The notes under the pieces were generated by a model. That model had not been told where the DNA came from. It worked only from the letters and a program-made list of their open reading frames with translations, and searched no databases. This document shows positions 34,501 to 47,317 of a DNA stretch of 64,000 bases, piece by piece; the first letter of the stretch is position 1; each line of letters starts with the position of its first letter. Location: the NCBI GenBank assembly GCA_018398815.1, contig CM031604.1, forward strand, positions 61,879,968 through 61,943,967, read 5' to 3'. A program made the position numbers and the translations under genes. The DNA is from Conus ventricosus. Taxonomy: Eukaryota; Mollusca; Gastropoda; Neogastropoda; Conidae.

Positions 34501-35829
34501 AAAAGTGTTTTTTTTTTCGTTCGGGTAGCTTTGGGCTTCATTTAAAAATTTTTTTGAAGTTTTTTTCTTTTTCTTTCACTTGGGGTTCGTAATTCTTTTT
34601 CCCGGGTTAAAAATAAAAACACATCAATCCCCGCCCAACTTTCCCCGAATTAAAATTCATGTAGTCTTTGTTCTATTCTTTTTTTTAACCCTCAAGTCCC
34701 CAATTGGCGTCCCTCCCGCATCAGCGAGTTTTTTCTTTTCTTTTTTTAAAACGCTCCATTAGTTCACTCATTTTGCAAATTGTTTTTTTAATTTCCCCCG
34801 AAGGTTTTTAAATTCGATCAAGGGCTAATAATTTTTCTTATAGGCGCCTTTATTTCTTGGGATGGGGAACGGGGGATCATGTTTTATTTTTAAAGCTGGT
34901 TTTTTTCTAAGAAGGGGGTTTTTGGGTTTTAAATTGTATTTATTAATTTTTTCTGGGTGTTTTTACTTAAAAACTTTAAATTCCCATGTTTTTTTATTTG
35001 GGGTTTTCTGTTGGAGTTCTTGTTTTATGTTTTTTAAGTTTTAGCAAAGCCTCCTCATCAATTTTGGTTTAGGAAAAACCAAGGCATTCCGCTCCCCTTT
35101 ACTGAGCTTTTTATTAATTTTACCCCTGCCCAAAAACCTTGAAAAAGGGCCCCCGTTTTAAAAAAGCGGAACAAATTTTTCCTTTGTCGTTTTTCAAATA
35201 CAAATGTTTATCTTTTAGTTCAAAACATCAGGTATATAGTTTTCCCGGGGGGGTTCCCAGTCCTTTAAATTTGGAAAAATTTTAAACTAACCTTTCTTTT
35301 TGTTTAAAGTTTCCAATTTTTGCCGCCCTTTTAAAAATTCCTCAGCAAAGGGAGCGCCGAGGGGATGCTGTTCAAAGGGGTCCCTTCACCCATGGGCGTC
35401 CCCAGGGTCAGGAACATCATAATCTTCATCTTCAATCCTGCCATTTTTTTTAAATCTTTTAAATTTGTTTATAAAAAAAGTCCAAGCATATGGCCCCCCA
35501 AAAAATTTACCCGCATAGAAGACTGAAAAGAGCCCTTTGGCGTGAAAGGGGAAAAAAAACGGGAAATTACGTTCCAAATAACCAAAACTAATTTATGCAG
35601 AACCAAAACCCTTTCTGTCAAAAATTTTCCCGAACCCCAGGGGCGGATGAATGATTTTTGCCAGGGTCGCAAAAACTTACTTTTTTAAAAAGAAACTCCT
35701 TTTAACCAAAAGCAAACAAACCGGTTGTCCGAATCTGGGACGGGGAAAACGTTAAAAAATTTTTTATAAAACTTGAGGGGCAAGAAAAATTTTCTTTTTC
35801 ACAATGCAGACATATTTTTAAATTTAAAT
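28541..35829. other. Homopolymer-inflated block, upstream of the viral genes
   Basis: From about 28.54 kb the texture changes sharply: nearly every base run is lengthened (AAAA, CCCC, GGGG, TTTT), and no frame stays open over protein-like sequence. This looks like poorly corrected long-read consensus. It adjoins the Polinton-type genes, so it may hold that element's 5' half (integrase, ATPase, protease and other genes), but I could not recognise any of them. A (CA)n-like stretch lies at 29770-29815. Confidence 0.6.
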
Positions 35830-36776
35830 TTTGATTTATGGCTTTAAAAGAAGGAAAAAGGGGCCGATCTTGCGTTTTAAGGAAATCGAAAATAATGAAA
35901 CACAAAACCCTAGAAATGGTGCTGGGGGAATTAAAGGGCGGCAAAAAATTTGTAGCTGGAAGTTTTTGCGTTTGGTAAAAACGCTTTTTTTCCATTCCCT
36001 TAGATTTTTGAGTTTTTTAAAATCCAAGCCCCATACTTTTAAATGCATTAAAAGACAAAATTGTCATAAAAAGAAAATGACTTTTTTAAAGAAAACAAAC
36101 GGGTTTATAAATCGAAGAAACCCGGGAGCAAAGTACAGCATTTCTGACATCTCGTTAGAGTTTGACGTTGTTAGCAACCTAATTTAGCAAGGCTGATTGA
36201 GCAACAATATCATCAAAATTAGCAATAATATTACGAAAGAGTGATTCATCATACAACATATCCCAAAGCAAGGCAGACACTATATGGAATTTTAATCTTA
36301 GTGTCGCAGCAAGATCGCTTAAAGGTATTTTATTGCTGTGTGAAGATGAAGAACATCGCAAGAGCAAGTGAAAAGTTTATTAATCAAAAATAACGAAAGT
36401 ACAATGTTCGATTGAGGGTAGCCCTAACCAAATCTATGCTAGCGGGCTTAGACCTTATCAGCATTTTGACGAAATAAGAAAATTGTTTGGGGGCGGGAGG
36501 TGTAGAAGTCCAACAAGCAGACCTTGGTCTAAAGATCTACACCTTCACAGTGTTAGGCTTGATGATTATTTAACAACAAAATACGGTTATGGATTGACCT
36601 AAGGTCAACAGAGGATAATCAGTTGCATGGAAGTGGGGAGAACGGTTTAAAGACGTAATAAACATTCAAATTGATAAAGAAAAAGATGTCGATAAACCAC
36701 TTAATGTACATTTGTTTTTATATATGATGCGCAGCTGAATATTCAAGATAACAGATTAAAAGATATACAATACTAA
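35830..36776 (+). pseudogene. Polinton/Maverick-type major capsid protein, C-terminal part, frame-broken
   Basis: Plus-strand frames carry NPGAKYSISDISLEFDV, then IWNFNLS...SLKGILLL, then EGSPNQIYASGLRPYQ, and near the end IYDAQLNIQ before TAA at 36774-36776. This order matches the C-terminal half of the double jelly-roll capsid protein of Polintons and adintoviruses, as I know the family. Several frame changes and stops separate the pieces, so it cannot be expressed as one protein. The upstream part lies in the homopolymer-inflated block (before about 36.1 kb), so some breaks may be sequencing errors. Next comes the membrane-protein relic at 36822. Confidence 0.7.
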
Positions 36777-36821
36777 ATTATTTTTTTATTTTAAAAAAGC
36801 ATGTCTGTTAAGCATTTCCAC

Positions 36822-37549
36822 AAGTGCCTAAAGAAGAGATAGTAGGCAACTCTGCTGCTATAGAAGGCAACATCGACTCCAAGGTCGTCTCTGCTGCTGT
36901 AGAAACACCCTGAAGTAAAAACCTTCAGATTAACCAACATTACACAGATGCAACAAAAACTAGAGCAGGACCTTTCAAAATACAGCAAAGCCAAACGAAG
37001 GTATTCTGCTGCCTTTAAATACTGTTACATATGTTAATACTGGAACATCGACTATAAGTGCTCTATCAGCAGGGACAAGTGTTGGTCTCTTAGCAACAGG
37101 TGTTGGCGCACCCGCAGCTTTACCTCTAGGCGGTTTTGTCTTTAGCTCTCGGCCTGTGTTCATTAGCTGTAAGTACGCCAGCAAAAAATTAAAAACTAAA
37201 CTCCAAAGCACACAGCTATAGTTCAACTAATAACAGCTAAACTTAGTTCCTTCAAGCTGACAAAAAAATAAAGCACTAGCTGACTCAAACATCACGGATG
37301 AAGAATTTAGTCGTTTACAGGCTGATTTTGATGACTACAAAAGCCCAAAGTTTGATCTTCAAAGAAAGGCAAGGACAACTTTTTCTCAACAGCCAGACAC
37401 CAAGCAGATAAAAAAGGAATGTTTAAAAAAAAGTAAACGAAACATTAAACTCTGTTCTAAACAGCTCACATTAACAACGCCAAAGGGTGTTTATACTTTA
37501 GTTTATGAGTCCAAGCACAAAAAGACCGTTGATATTGATTCTGATTAAG
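36822..37549 (+). pseudogene. Polinton-type companion protein with coiled coil and hydrophobic segment, frame-broken
   Basis: One frame gives a charged helix (QMQQKLEQDLSKYSKAKRR) and the next a Gly/Ala-rich hydrophobic stretch (ISALSAGTSVGLLATGVG). After a further break there is a long open frame from DSNITDEEFSRLQ to TAA at 37547-37549, ending VDIDSD. This coiled coil, glycine-rich membrane segment and 'I-x-D-E-E-F' helix order is typical of a small protein found beside capsid and polymerase genes in Polinton/adintovirus-like elements; I know no agreed name. At least two frame changes and one internal stop are present. Confidence 0.55.
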
Positions 37550-37601
37550 TATTTTTTTAAAAATTTAAATAAATATTTTGAGTTAGAAAAGAAAACTCAG
37601 C

Positions 37602-40600
37602 ATGGATAAGATATATGAAGGTCCAGACGAATTGTTTGAAGCAATGCGTAAGGAAGAAGTTTTAACAAAAGCTTTAAATGATATTAGCCTAGAAGTCATT
37701 GACCCAGCAAACGTACAAGCAAGTGTTGCTCATGCTATTTCTCAAGTTCCAGGTAAACTGACAATAGACCCGCCAGTTAAAGTAATGTTAGCTGTTTTAA
37801 TCGACTATGTAACAATAAATGAAGAAAATCTAGAAGTCTGGGTCTCAACTAAACAACAGACTATTCTTTCTCATAATGACTTAACACCTGGTTGGGCAGA
37901 CCAGCTGCTTACCCAGTTTGATGTGGCCGCTGAAGAAGCCAAAATGAGAGGCTCTGGTTGGTCAGAGGGCGAAGTCATAGAGATCGATTAAAACAGGCTA
38001 AGTATGCGCCGATTGTAGGCAGGTCTTCCATTCCACTACCTCCAGCATTAGTTGCAAAAAGAGCAGTTTTAAACATAAAGAATACAGACAACAAATGTTT
38101 TATGTGGTGTGTTCTCGCAAAGCTGCATTACGTCCGCAAAAACGCAGAGAGAGTGTCTAACTATCACCCTTACATCAATGATCTTAACTTTAGTGGGAAA
38201 ATCCTTTCCTGTTAGCGTGGACAAAATTGATCAGTTTGAAGAACAAAACAAACCCAAAAACTGTTAATGTATACACATGGGATGAGGAAACAAATCTACA
38301 GCCGATTAAAGTGTCCAAGAACAGCCCAACAATAGGCGATCCAGGCAAAAATCATGTTGACTTATACTGATGTTTTCGCCAGCAGGGCTACCACATTACA
38401 CATTGATACGCACAATGAGTAGACTAATGCAGCATACTTCAAAAAATCATGGCAAACAAGAATTCTGTAGAAAATGTTTAACAAGAATTCCATCCGATCA
38501 AGCCGGGCTTGAACATAAGAAACATTGTATCGGTCCAGTTTACTGTAATACAGAACTAACTACGCCCCCACCCGGATCTAAAGTTAGTTTTAAGAATGGA
38601 AACGGATGCAAACGAGCCCATATGTTGTTTACGCAGACTTCGAATCACTCATTGTTCCTTATGAAGGACCAACCCCACAGAGACTTCCAAAAACAGCCTT
38701 AGTGAGTAATCATCAGATTTGTTCATTCGCTTTCATCGTTGTCAGGTCGGATGGCGCTCATTCAAAGCCAGAATGGTTTATAGAGGGCCTCATGCAGCAG
38801 AGTACTTCTTAGAACGCATGCAGCAATTGCGTAATGCTTGTTCTAATAATCTGAATTTATCTGAAATCATGATGACATCTGAAGACCAACAACAGTATGA
38901 CTCAGCCACTCACTGTTGGATTTGCGTTTAGGCCTCTCATCAGACGCAGCGAATCCAACAGTAAGAGACCATGATCACATTAGTGGGAAGTTCAGAGGAG
39001 CAGCGCACAACAACTGCAATCTTCAACTAAAGTTTGACCAAGGACATGGAAATTACCCATCTTCTTTCACAACTTGCGAGGTTATGACTCTCATCTTATA
39101 TTGCAAGCAGTAACCAGCGCCCTTAACATAACATGCATTGCACGGTCATCAGAAAAGTACATGTGTTTCACTTTAAATAACATGTCTTTTTATGACTCTA
39201 TGCAACACATGATGGGTTCATTAGAGTCGCTGGCTATGTCCTTAAAGTCCTGCCCAATAACAGAAGAATATTTTGACCCAACTCTTGTTAGAAAGGGCGT
39301 TTACCCTTATGAGTACATGAACAGTTGGCAAAGGTTTGACGAAGATACACTTCCGCCTAAAGGTGCGTTCTTTTCTAGTCTTAGAGGAAAGGACATTAGT
39401 GATTCTGATTACCAACATGCTCAAGAAGCATGGCAGAAGTTAGAGTGTAAAACGATGGGAGACTATCATGATTCATACTTGATGGCTGACGTTTGTTTGT
39501 TGGCGGACGTCTTTGAAAATTATAGAAAGACCTGCATGAAACATTATAGCCTGGATCCCGCGCATTACATTTCTGTGCCTGGGATGAGTTGGGATGCTTT
39601 CTTAAAGTTTACTGGAGTACAGATTGATTTATTGTCTGACCTGCCAATGATTCAGATGATTGAAAACGGATTGCGTGGAGGAATTAGTATGGCATCGCAT
39701 CATTACTGTAAAGCAAACAACAAATACCTAGATGATTATGATCCAAGTAAAAGGTCTAACTATCTCATGTATTTAGATGCAAACAATCTGTATGGATGGC
39801 AATGGCGCAATCACTTCCATTACGTAACTTTAAAATGTACACAGACAACGGTCCGAAAAATATTCAAAAGGCATTAAAGTGGTTGAGCAGTTTGACGCCA
39901 GATGAACAGCGTGGTTTCATTCTAGAAGTTGACTTAGAATATCCTCATGAACTCCATGACCTGCATAATGACTATCCATTAGCAGCAGAAATCCTAAAGA
40001 TGAATTCAACAGAGCCGCCTAAACTTGTGCCTAATCTTCGAGGTAAAAAAAAATTATGTCTGTCATTACAGACTTCTACAATTTTATTTAAGACATGGTT
40101 TGAAGCTAACAGCAGTTCATCGTATAATTGCTTTTGATCAAGAACAGTTCATGAAACCATACATCATGAAGAACACTGATCTCAGAACTAAATCCGCAGA
40201 TGCTTCAGAAAAAGACTTTTTCAAGTTGATGAACAACAGCTGTTTTGGAAAGACTATGGAGAATCCGCACAAGCGCAAAGACGTCAGATTGGTCACCAGA
40301 GAGAACGAAGCAATTAAGCGACTTAAAAACCTATTATCAGGATTTCAGAATATTTCATGATCATTTTTTTGGCAAAATGATGAAAAAAAAAAAAGTCAAA
40401 TGGACAACCCTGTATTTTTTTGGGTTTACGTTTGAAATATCAAAGCTTTTGATTTTGGGAATTTTCTTTAGACTACTTTAAACCCTTGTACCCAGGCCCA
40501 GGTACTTTACACAGATACAGATGTTTTGTTTAATATCCCTCTGAAAATCAAAAAGACATGGAAATAGAAGTCAAAAGGCACCGGGATGGATGACACATTA

Positions 40601-40985
40601 TTCCCCTAAAGATTCCCTTTGCTTTAATTATAATAAAAGTTTGGGGAAGAGAAGGATAAATTTATCGGGGGGGTGTTTAAAGGGATTTATTGGTTTAAAG
40701 GGTCGAAATTTACAGTATTTCGACCAGGAAAAAACCCATTAAAAAGCAAAAGGAATATCTCGCAGTGTTGGCAGTCAAACATATCACATGACAACTACAA
40801 AGAAGCATTTTTTCAAAAAACAACTTTTCATCATGACAACGAAAACACGATCAAAATCTACTGAATAAACACAACATTGTAACAAAGAAGTCTTTAGATA
40901 GAACAAACACAAAACTGTGTTTTTTAACCAGATTTTCATATGCAATTGGCAGGGAAACAGCAAAATTACATACTTCTTCAATTCC
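37602..40985 (+). pseudogene. Protein-primed family B DNA polymerase (Polinton/adintovirus type), frame-broken
   Basis: The first open stretch starts at ATG 37602 (129 codons) and contains the family's N-terminal GSGW motif. The frame then shifts by one base near 37980. Later stretches carry: NIKNTDNKCFMWCV (about 38.07 kb), a C2HC-like finger (CRKCL...H...HC, 38.46-38.53), exonuclease I YADFES (38.63), an HNH-like RDHDHISGKFRG (38.97), RGYDSHLIL (39.08), GMSWDAFLKF (39.58), motif A region YLDANNLYGW (39.77), motif B NSCFGKTMEN (40.24), and motif C YTDTD (40508-40522). All catalytic motifs are visible, but at least eight frame changes break the gene. After 40.36 kb homopolymer inflation resumes; family-like sequence continues to about 40.98 kb. 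Confidence 0.8.
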
Positions 40986-43900
40986 TCAATTTTTTATAAA
41001 AAGTTTTTTTTCCCCCATTTTTGGGACAATAAAAATTGGGGGAAATTTTGGGCACGGGCGATCTGATGCTTTGAATCCCCGCAAATTTACCTTAATGTAG
41101 AATCGTATCATAGATTCCGTTTTAATTCCCCGGGTCTTTTCCCTTACATTTTTGTTTCATTCTGCGCTTCCTTCTGATTTCCCATTTTAAAATTTTAAAA
41201 AATTAATTAAACAACGAACTGTGTCGGGTGGGTTTATCGCATTTTTCCTTCCAAAGATCTTTGGGGAGCTGGTTGTTTTGTTTTTTTCAGTTCTCGTAAA
41301 ATAATACACGGTCGGATCTTTTTTAAAATTTTTTTTATTTCTTTGGGATCAACCCCCAAAAACTGGATCGGTTCCCCTGAGCGAGGCCCCCCTTTCTTCC
41401 CCCGTAAATAAAGGTCCCTTTACTTTTAAACCAAACGTAATATTTGCTGGTTTTGCTGGAGTCCCCTTTCAAACATTATTGTTTTTTTTTGATTGTTTGT
41501 ACGGGTTTTACCCCCGTTAATTTAAATTCTTCATTATTCTTGCGCGAAAAACTGGGGGGCAGTCTTCAAACCCCATTCGTTTTGCGAGAATGTCAAACCT
41601 TCTGTGATACTGGTGGGAAAAAAATCTTTCAGCTAAGTTTTAAAGTTTTCAACTAAAGCCTGTGATTGTAAACCCCCGGGGAAACGCCTTTTAAAATGGA
41701 ACTCTATGTTTTAACAAAAATTTGATTACTTGGGCCCTTTTAAAATTTTTTTTCATCATCGACTTAAATCAGCGAGGAAATTAGGGGGGGGCCCTCGTTT
41801 ATATATTTTTATGCAACAGCAACAGCGAAGCACTTTTTTTTGGGGTTTAAGTTTCCGCATTTTTGTATCTTTGAAGTTATGTCAATGACTGTAAGTGCGT
41901 ACTTAAATCTTTTTCGTCTAACGTTCATGGGAAAATATAAAGATCCATTTGAGGGGTGTCGTTGGTATTGTTTTCCCAAAAAAGGTGGTCTCGTTTTCGT
42001 CTAGGTGCAGAAAATAAATTTGCCAATCGCTTTTTTAAAAACCTTTCCTTCGCTGTTTTTTCCCCTGACACCCGTGCTTGGCTTAGTTTTTTAATTGCCA
42101 AATTTCCCTTCCAATATCTTTGGGCGAATAATAGATTTTGTTCATTTTTATTCAGCTAATATTACCCAAAACAAAATACCAAGGGTCATACCAAAGAAAT
42201 AAACGCGATTTTTTTGCATCTTTTTTTTTTCTAGGGTTTTGATAAAAGCACAAAATTTTGGTGGGAAATTGTCTCAATTGTTTGCCCTTATAATAATTTT
42301 TTTTATTGCTTGACAACATCTTTAAATGGTAAGCGCAGCCCCCGTTTTTTCAGTTTTGTCTTAAGAATCAATGCTCATTCTCTGTTTTTTCATAGTGATT
42401 GTGCTGCAGCAGTTGCCCCACACTTTTTTATGTCTTTTTCTCTCGCCGTCACCCCGTAGTTTACTAAATGTGTAATTATTCTGCTAAAAGCAAGCGCATT
42501 CACCACAGCGCCCCCATCACTTTAAAATGAACCCTTTTTTTATAAATGTATTTTTTAAAATTTACATATTGATACTGTCAGGAATTTTCCCCTTGCTTAA
42601 CTAGAAAATTTTTCGTAGCAAAAAAAGCTGTAATAAGGGCAATCAGTTTTGCTGATTTTCAAAGTCTGTTTCCCAAGATCTGGGGTTTATTTTAACCTTT
42701 TACCAAGCATCGTGTTCCTACACTTAGACCCCCAATAACACAAATGGAACAAGGGGGGTAACATTTTTTCGGTGCTCGTTTTAAAAATAAAAAAATTTTT
42801 AAAATTAAAAAAAAACATGAACACGATGTCTACTAAACCCTTCCTGAACTTGGATTACAATGATAAAGTTGATGCCCAAGCTATTATCCCCAAAAAAGGA
42901 AAGGTGTATTCTTTGGGGGCGTGTGGAAAAACAAAACGTCCCTTTGGAAATGAATTCACATAGAACAATTCAAAGATGTCGCCAAAAAGACTTGTAAAGT
43001 ATCACAACAGGTATGAAGGCAACTGGGGTCAGAATGTAAAAAGTGTGGGGGAAAAAAGGGTTCTTAGTTTGTCACAAACTAGTCGAAATTTTGGGGCCCT
43101 TTGTTCGACAAGATTTTATGTATGATTTAACCAGGACCAGTTTTAAAAAAGGGCATTAGGTTTCTAGGATGCGATTAATTACGATTTGAACTTTACTGTC
43201 GCCTTTAAATCAGGGGAATTAAAACTTTTAATCGTATAGATTTTATTTCCCCTTTAAAATGAACAAGCCCGAAAAACAGAGAATCAGGAAAAACTGAAAC
43301 AGAAAACATTAATCGGGGAGAAAAAGGGCCCGTAAAAAACCTCCTTTATCCGGGGCGTGTTTTCAGCAGGAAAAAAATTAGCAAGTGGAACAACAAAAAA
43401 AAAAATGTTTCAACAATAAATAACTCATAAGAAAAAAGTGCTAGAGGGCCCCACCAGTTGTTTCAAAGCCAGCTAAAAAACACCGAAAAAAGTTGATTCA
43501 AACCAACAAACAGGCTGCCACATGCCAAAATCTTTTCGGAATTTTTTTTAAAGCAAATTTTCATTTTTTCCAGCTGTTGGGGGGGGGATTACGGTTTTTA
43601 AAAAATAAAAAACAACAGCAAAAACCAAAAACATCAAAAAAAATTTAACCACAAATACGAACTGAAAAAAAAAAGCATGCCAAAAATGCCCAACAAAAAA
43701 AGTTCATTTTTTATCCATTTAAATGGGAAAATATTTTAAAAACTTTAAAAAATATTATAAGTGAAATTTAATGAATTGGTTGTACTTAGAGAGACTTATC
43801 AAGACTTTAGGAAACTTGATTAAAAACTTAATTTTAAAAACTTGTGTACTTATTAAAAAATTAACAAGAACTTAAGGGGACTTAAGGTGACTTATCAGAA

Positions 43901-45725
43901 CTTATTAAAAACTTTAAGAGACTTGATAAGAACTAATTAAAAAAACACTCCCCCAAAGCAGCTTAAAAAATTCCACTTCCTATTTCAAATTTCTAGAAAA
44001 ATGCAGGAAAAAAAAACTTATTAAACTTTGGGCCCCCTGTAGGCGTCTGTTGGAAAAAAATTGCAGAGCTGATTGAGATTTATATAATTTTTAACGCTGT
44101 TTATGTGTGTTCAGCTGTTTTTTAAAGGCGTGGGTACGGTTAAAACTTTTGCCCTTTTTATAATTTTATACCCCCCGCACCTGATACCACAGTTCTCATT
44201 AAAAAAAGTGTTGAAAAACATGGGAAGACACATACAAAATTTTAACATCCACATTCCAAAACGAAAAATAATCACTAAGTAAGCAAATTTTTTTTGATTA
44301 ATTTTCTTTCAAATTTTTTACTTGTTTTTTTATTGTTACAAGCCTTTGTAGAATCTTTAAAACCGGGAAAGTCACAACCTTTAAACTTCTTTGATTAATG
44401 GTTTTCAAGTTCATTCAACAGTTCTTTTCCCTTTTATTTGCTCAAGTGTTTTTTAAAGGGTGTGGGGGATTTTTTTTTTGGGAAAAAAATGAAAAAAAGC
44501 TGGGTTTTTTAGGCAGATTTTTTTTGTGCAAGCTTCATATCCCAACTTTTTTCTCCTTTGGGGATTGAAAGCTTTTTTTTTACTTTTCCAGTATTTTAAA
44601 TTTCGGGTGAAATTTAAAATTTCTTCAAAAGATTTTACGATTTTTGAATCTTTTCTAAACAGTTCTTCTTTTTCCAAGACAAAATTTTCAACAATATGTA
44701 GTTTTTTTTTTAGCTGCAATATTTTCTACATCAAACACACACTTGCCAAGATCACAACAATGCTCGCTAGGGTTTTTAAAAAGACGACTGTTTTCAAACT
44801 GTTAATACAGGGGTTTGGTTTTAAACCCCTTAAAGACATGCCCCCGTGGAATCAATTCTGTAAAAACTGGGGCCCCCTGATTTTAGAGACGCGTTTGGGG
44901 GTTGTTAGTTCAGTCCCCGCAGTAAGACCCAAAACCCCCAAATTAAAAATCAGGTGACGTCAATGACAGGCCCCGTATTTCCCCTTGGCCAGTCATAAGG
45001 CCCCAAAACCGCAAAAAAAGTAATCAGTGCGGTCTAATACAATTTCCCAGTGTCTGCTGTCTATTTCTTCGTTTTTTTTAATTTTGTCATGCTAGGATAA
45101 ACCTCACAGTATTTGTTTGTAGATAATCGTTATTTTTTTGTTATTGAAGAGAAAATGTGTGGGTTTCTTTTTTAATTCATTTTGAAGTCTTCTTGTCAGA
45201 GAACATAGAATTTTATTTTGCTTACTCCCCCCGAAAAAAGGGTTAGGGGGAGTGACAGAAAAAAAATTTTACTTTCCTGGGTTCAATTGCGAGCAAATTT
45301 TGTAACAGGATTTGCAAAGGATTTGGGTTTAAAAATCGAAAAAAAACCCCCCAAAAGGGCGGTGGGACTGGGAAATACACAGGTTGATGTGAAGAGGAAA
45401 AAATTCTCCCTCTAGGGGTGTCCGAGTGGGGACAAAACTCAGAATTTTGGGCCGATACCCACAAGCCCCGCCGTCCATTTCCTTTTTCCCCCTCTGTCTT
45501 TTTAGGTCTATGTGTTCCACTGCTATCCCAAGGGTTCGCGGCCATCTGAGTGGGTTTTTCCTTTTCCCCTCGTCCATTTGTCTGTTGCTAATGAAGTCCA
45601 CTTGATGTCTGCCTGCCCCCCGGGGTGCTGCTTATCGTCTGGGTGCTGCATCAGTGTCCCCTGAAATATAATCTGTATATAACTTCCCTTTATAGGAACC
45701 GAAAATTAATCCCTTGGGAGATGTT
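40986..45725. other. Homopolymer-inflated block, downstream of the polymerase
   Basis: Same texture as 28.5-35.8 kb. Short protein-like stretches exist (plus 42817-42960, KPFLNLDYNDKVDAQ...; minus 44470-44719, a Lys/Glu-rich helix), which could be further genes of the viral element. I recognise none. The block ends at the N gap. Confidence 0.5.
43778..43945. repeat. Degenerate short repeats of ACTTAT/AACTT
   Basis: Words such as GACTTATCA, ACTTATTAAAA, AACTTAAG and GACTTGAT recur about every 15-25 bases over some 160 bases. It is not a clean tandem array. Confidence 0.5.
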
Positions 45726-45825
45726 NNNNNNNNNNNNNNNNNNNNNNNNNNNNNNNNNNNNNNNNNNNNNNNNNNNNNNNNNNNNNNNNNNNNNNNNNNN
45801 NNNNNNNNNNNNNNNNNNNNNNNNN
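45726..45825. other. Assembly gap (100 N)
   Basis: Exactly 100 N, the usual placeholder for a gap of unknown length; sequence on either side may not be adjacent. Confidence 0.99.
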
Positions 45826-46635
45826 GTCTCTGGTTGTTCAACCGTTTGTGTCATTTCCTTGGAAGCAGAGACCTGAAAGGGGCAGAAAATGGGGAAAAAA
45901 CAGGCCAAAAGAGAACTGCATCTGAAAAGGGGGGGATGGCCCGAGATATAGACATTGTAGTTTGAGTAGATTTTAGATTTTTTTTGTGGGGGAGGGGGAA
46001 GGAGGGAATACCTGGGGTTCCAACGCTAGATCCATTGATTGCATTGCTTTTTTACAACGGAACCTAGAGTCTCTAGGGTTAACTCAATCAGTGTTTTTTT
46101 GAAGGGAGGGAAGAAATAATGACAGTAATAATAACAATAAAAAGCTCCCACATACAAACGATGTAAAATGGTATATTACATTCAAATGTAAATTTGTCAA
46201 ATTTGAAAGCTAAAAGTGATGATCGTCTATTTAGATCTAGTCATGACGAAAGCAATAACAGTGAACGTCTACTATGGCTTGTCAAGTTTTTCGGTGTAGT
46301 TTTGACGCGCACATGCACCCGCCCTACCCCTCTCAGACAAACACACACATTGATTTATCTGTCGGAGATTGAATGAGGCTGGCAGAGCAACATGTGTGAT
46401 AAGGAGTAGGAAAACGTTCTGGTAGACTCCTCGTCCTATCGTCTTTTCCCCCCACCCATCTTCCCTTGCTCCAAACACAAACTGTGGTCATAACAAGTGA
46501 ATACCACGGGAGAGGAAAGGGGTGGGGTGAGGGACAAGAGGGAAGGGCGAAATAAGATCGTCTCAATTCTTTACGGCCAATCCCCTTCCCCCAAATAACA
46601 TTTAAAATCGAGAAAAAAGGCAGGGTAGGGGGGGT

Positions 46636-46667
<32 letters not shown>

Positions 46668-47279
46668 GGGGGGGGGGGGGATAAAGGGAAACGGGGGAAA
46701 GGGGATGAGAGAAGAAGAAAAGGTAGGGTAAGATGAAGGGGAAAGGTAAGAAAGAACACAAACAGATTCTAGTGTTTTGAGAATAAGCAAGATAACACCC
46801 ACAATACACAACTCAAAGCAGGTGGGGGGGTGGTTGGCAATAGAAGGCATCTTGGAATCGTTGATGCAGGCTGGCCCAGGAGTTAAGGGCCAAAACACTT
46901 GACTGCGGGGGGTGGGGGGTGGGGGTTCTTCTGAAGATTTGCACTCCTTGGAGTTTGTACCTACTGACTACTTGGTGTCGTCGAAAGAGACCATTTGGCA
47001 ACAATTCACTTGTTTGTATTGTGTAGTAAATAGACGTTACTGTGCCCTGTTTGTGTCTTCATTTGTGTTTTCTAAAGATGCAGATGGATTTGTCCCCTTA
47101 CCCTCCACCTCTTGTATTCCCTTCCAAATTATACACCTCTTATCCCCACTTATTCCCCCTGGTCCTTTCATGCACTCGCCTGTCTGGCGTATAAATTAAA
47201 ATGAAATTCAAATGTATTTTAGTTATTATAATCTGAATAGCTTTGATTTTGTATTGGTGCCATAGTCTGCAGTTCTCCG

Positions 47280-47317
<38 letters not shown>

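Noticed and set aside
28541..36100. Bacterial or organelle contamination
   Set aside because: No bacterial gene order, ribosome sites or organelle genes could be read; the texture is explained better by homopolymer errors, although foreign origin cannot be excluded without reads.
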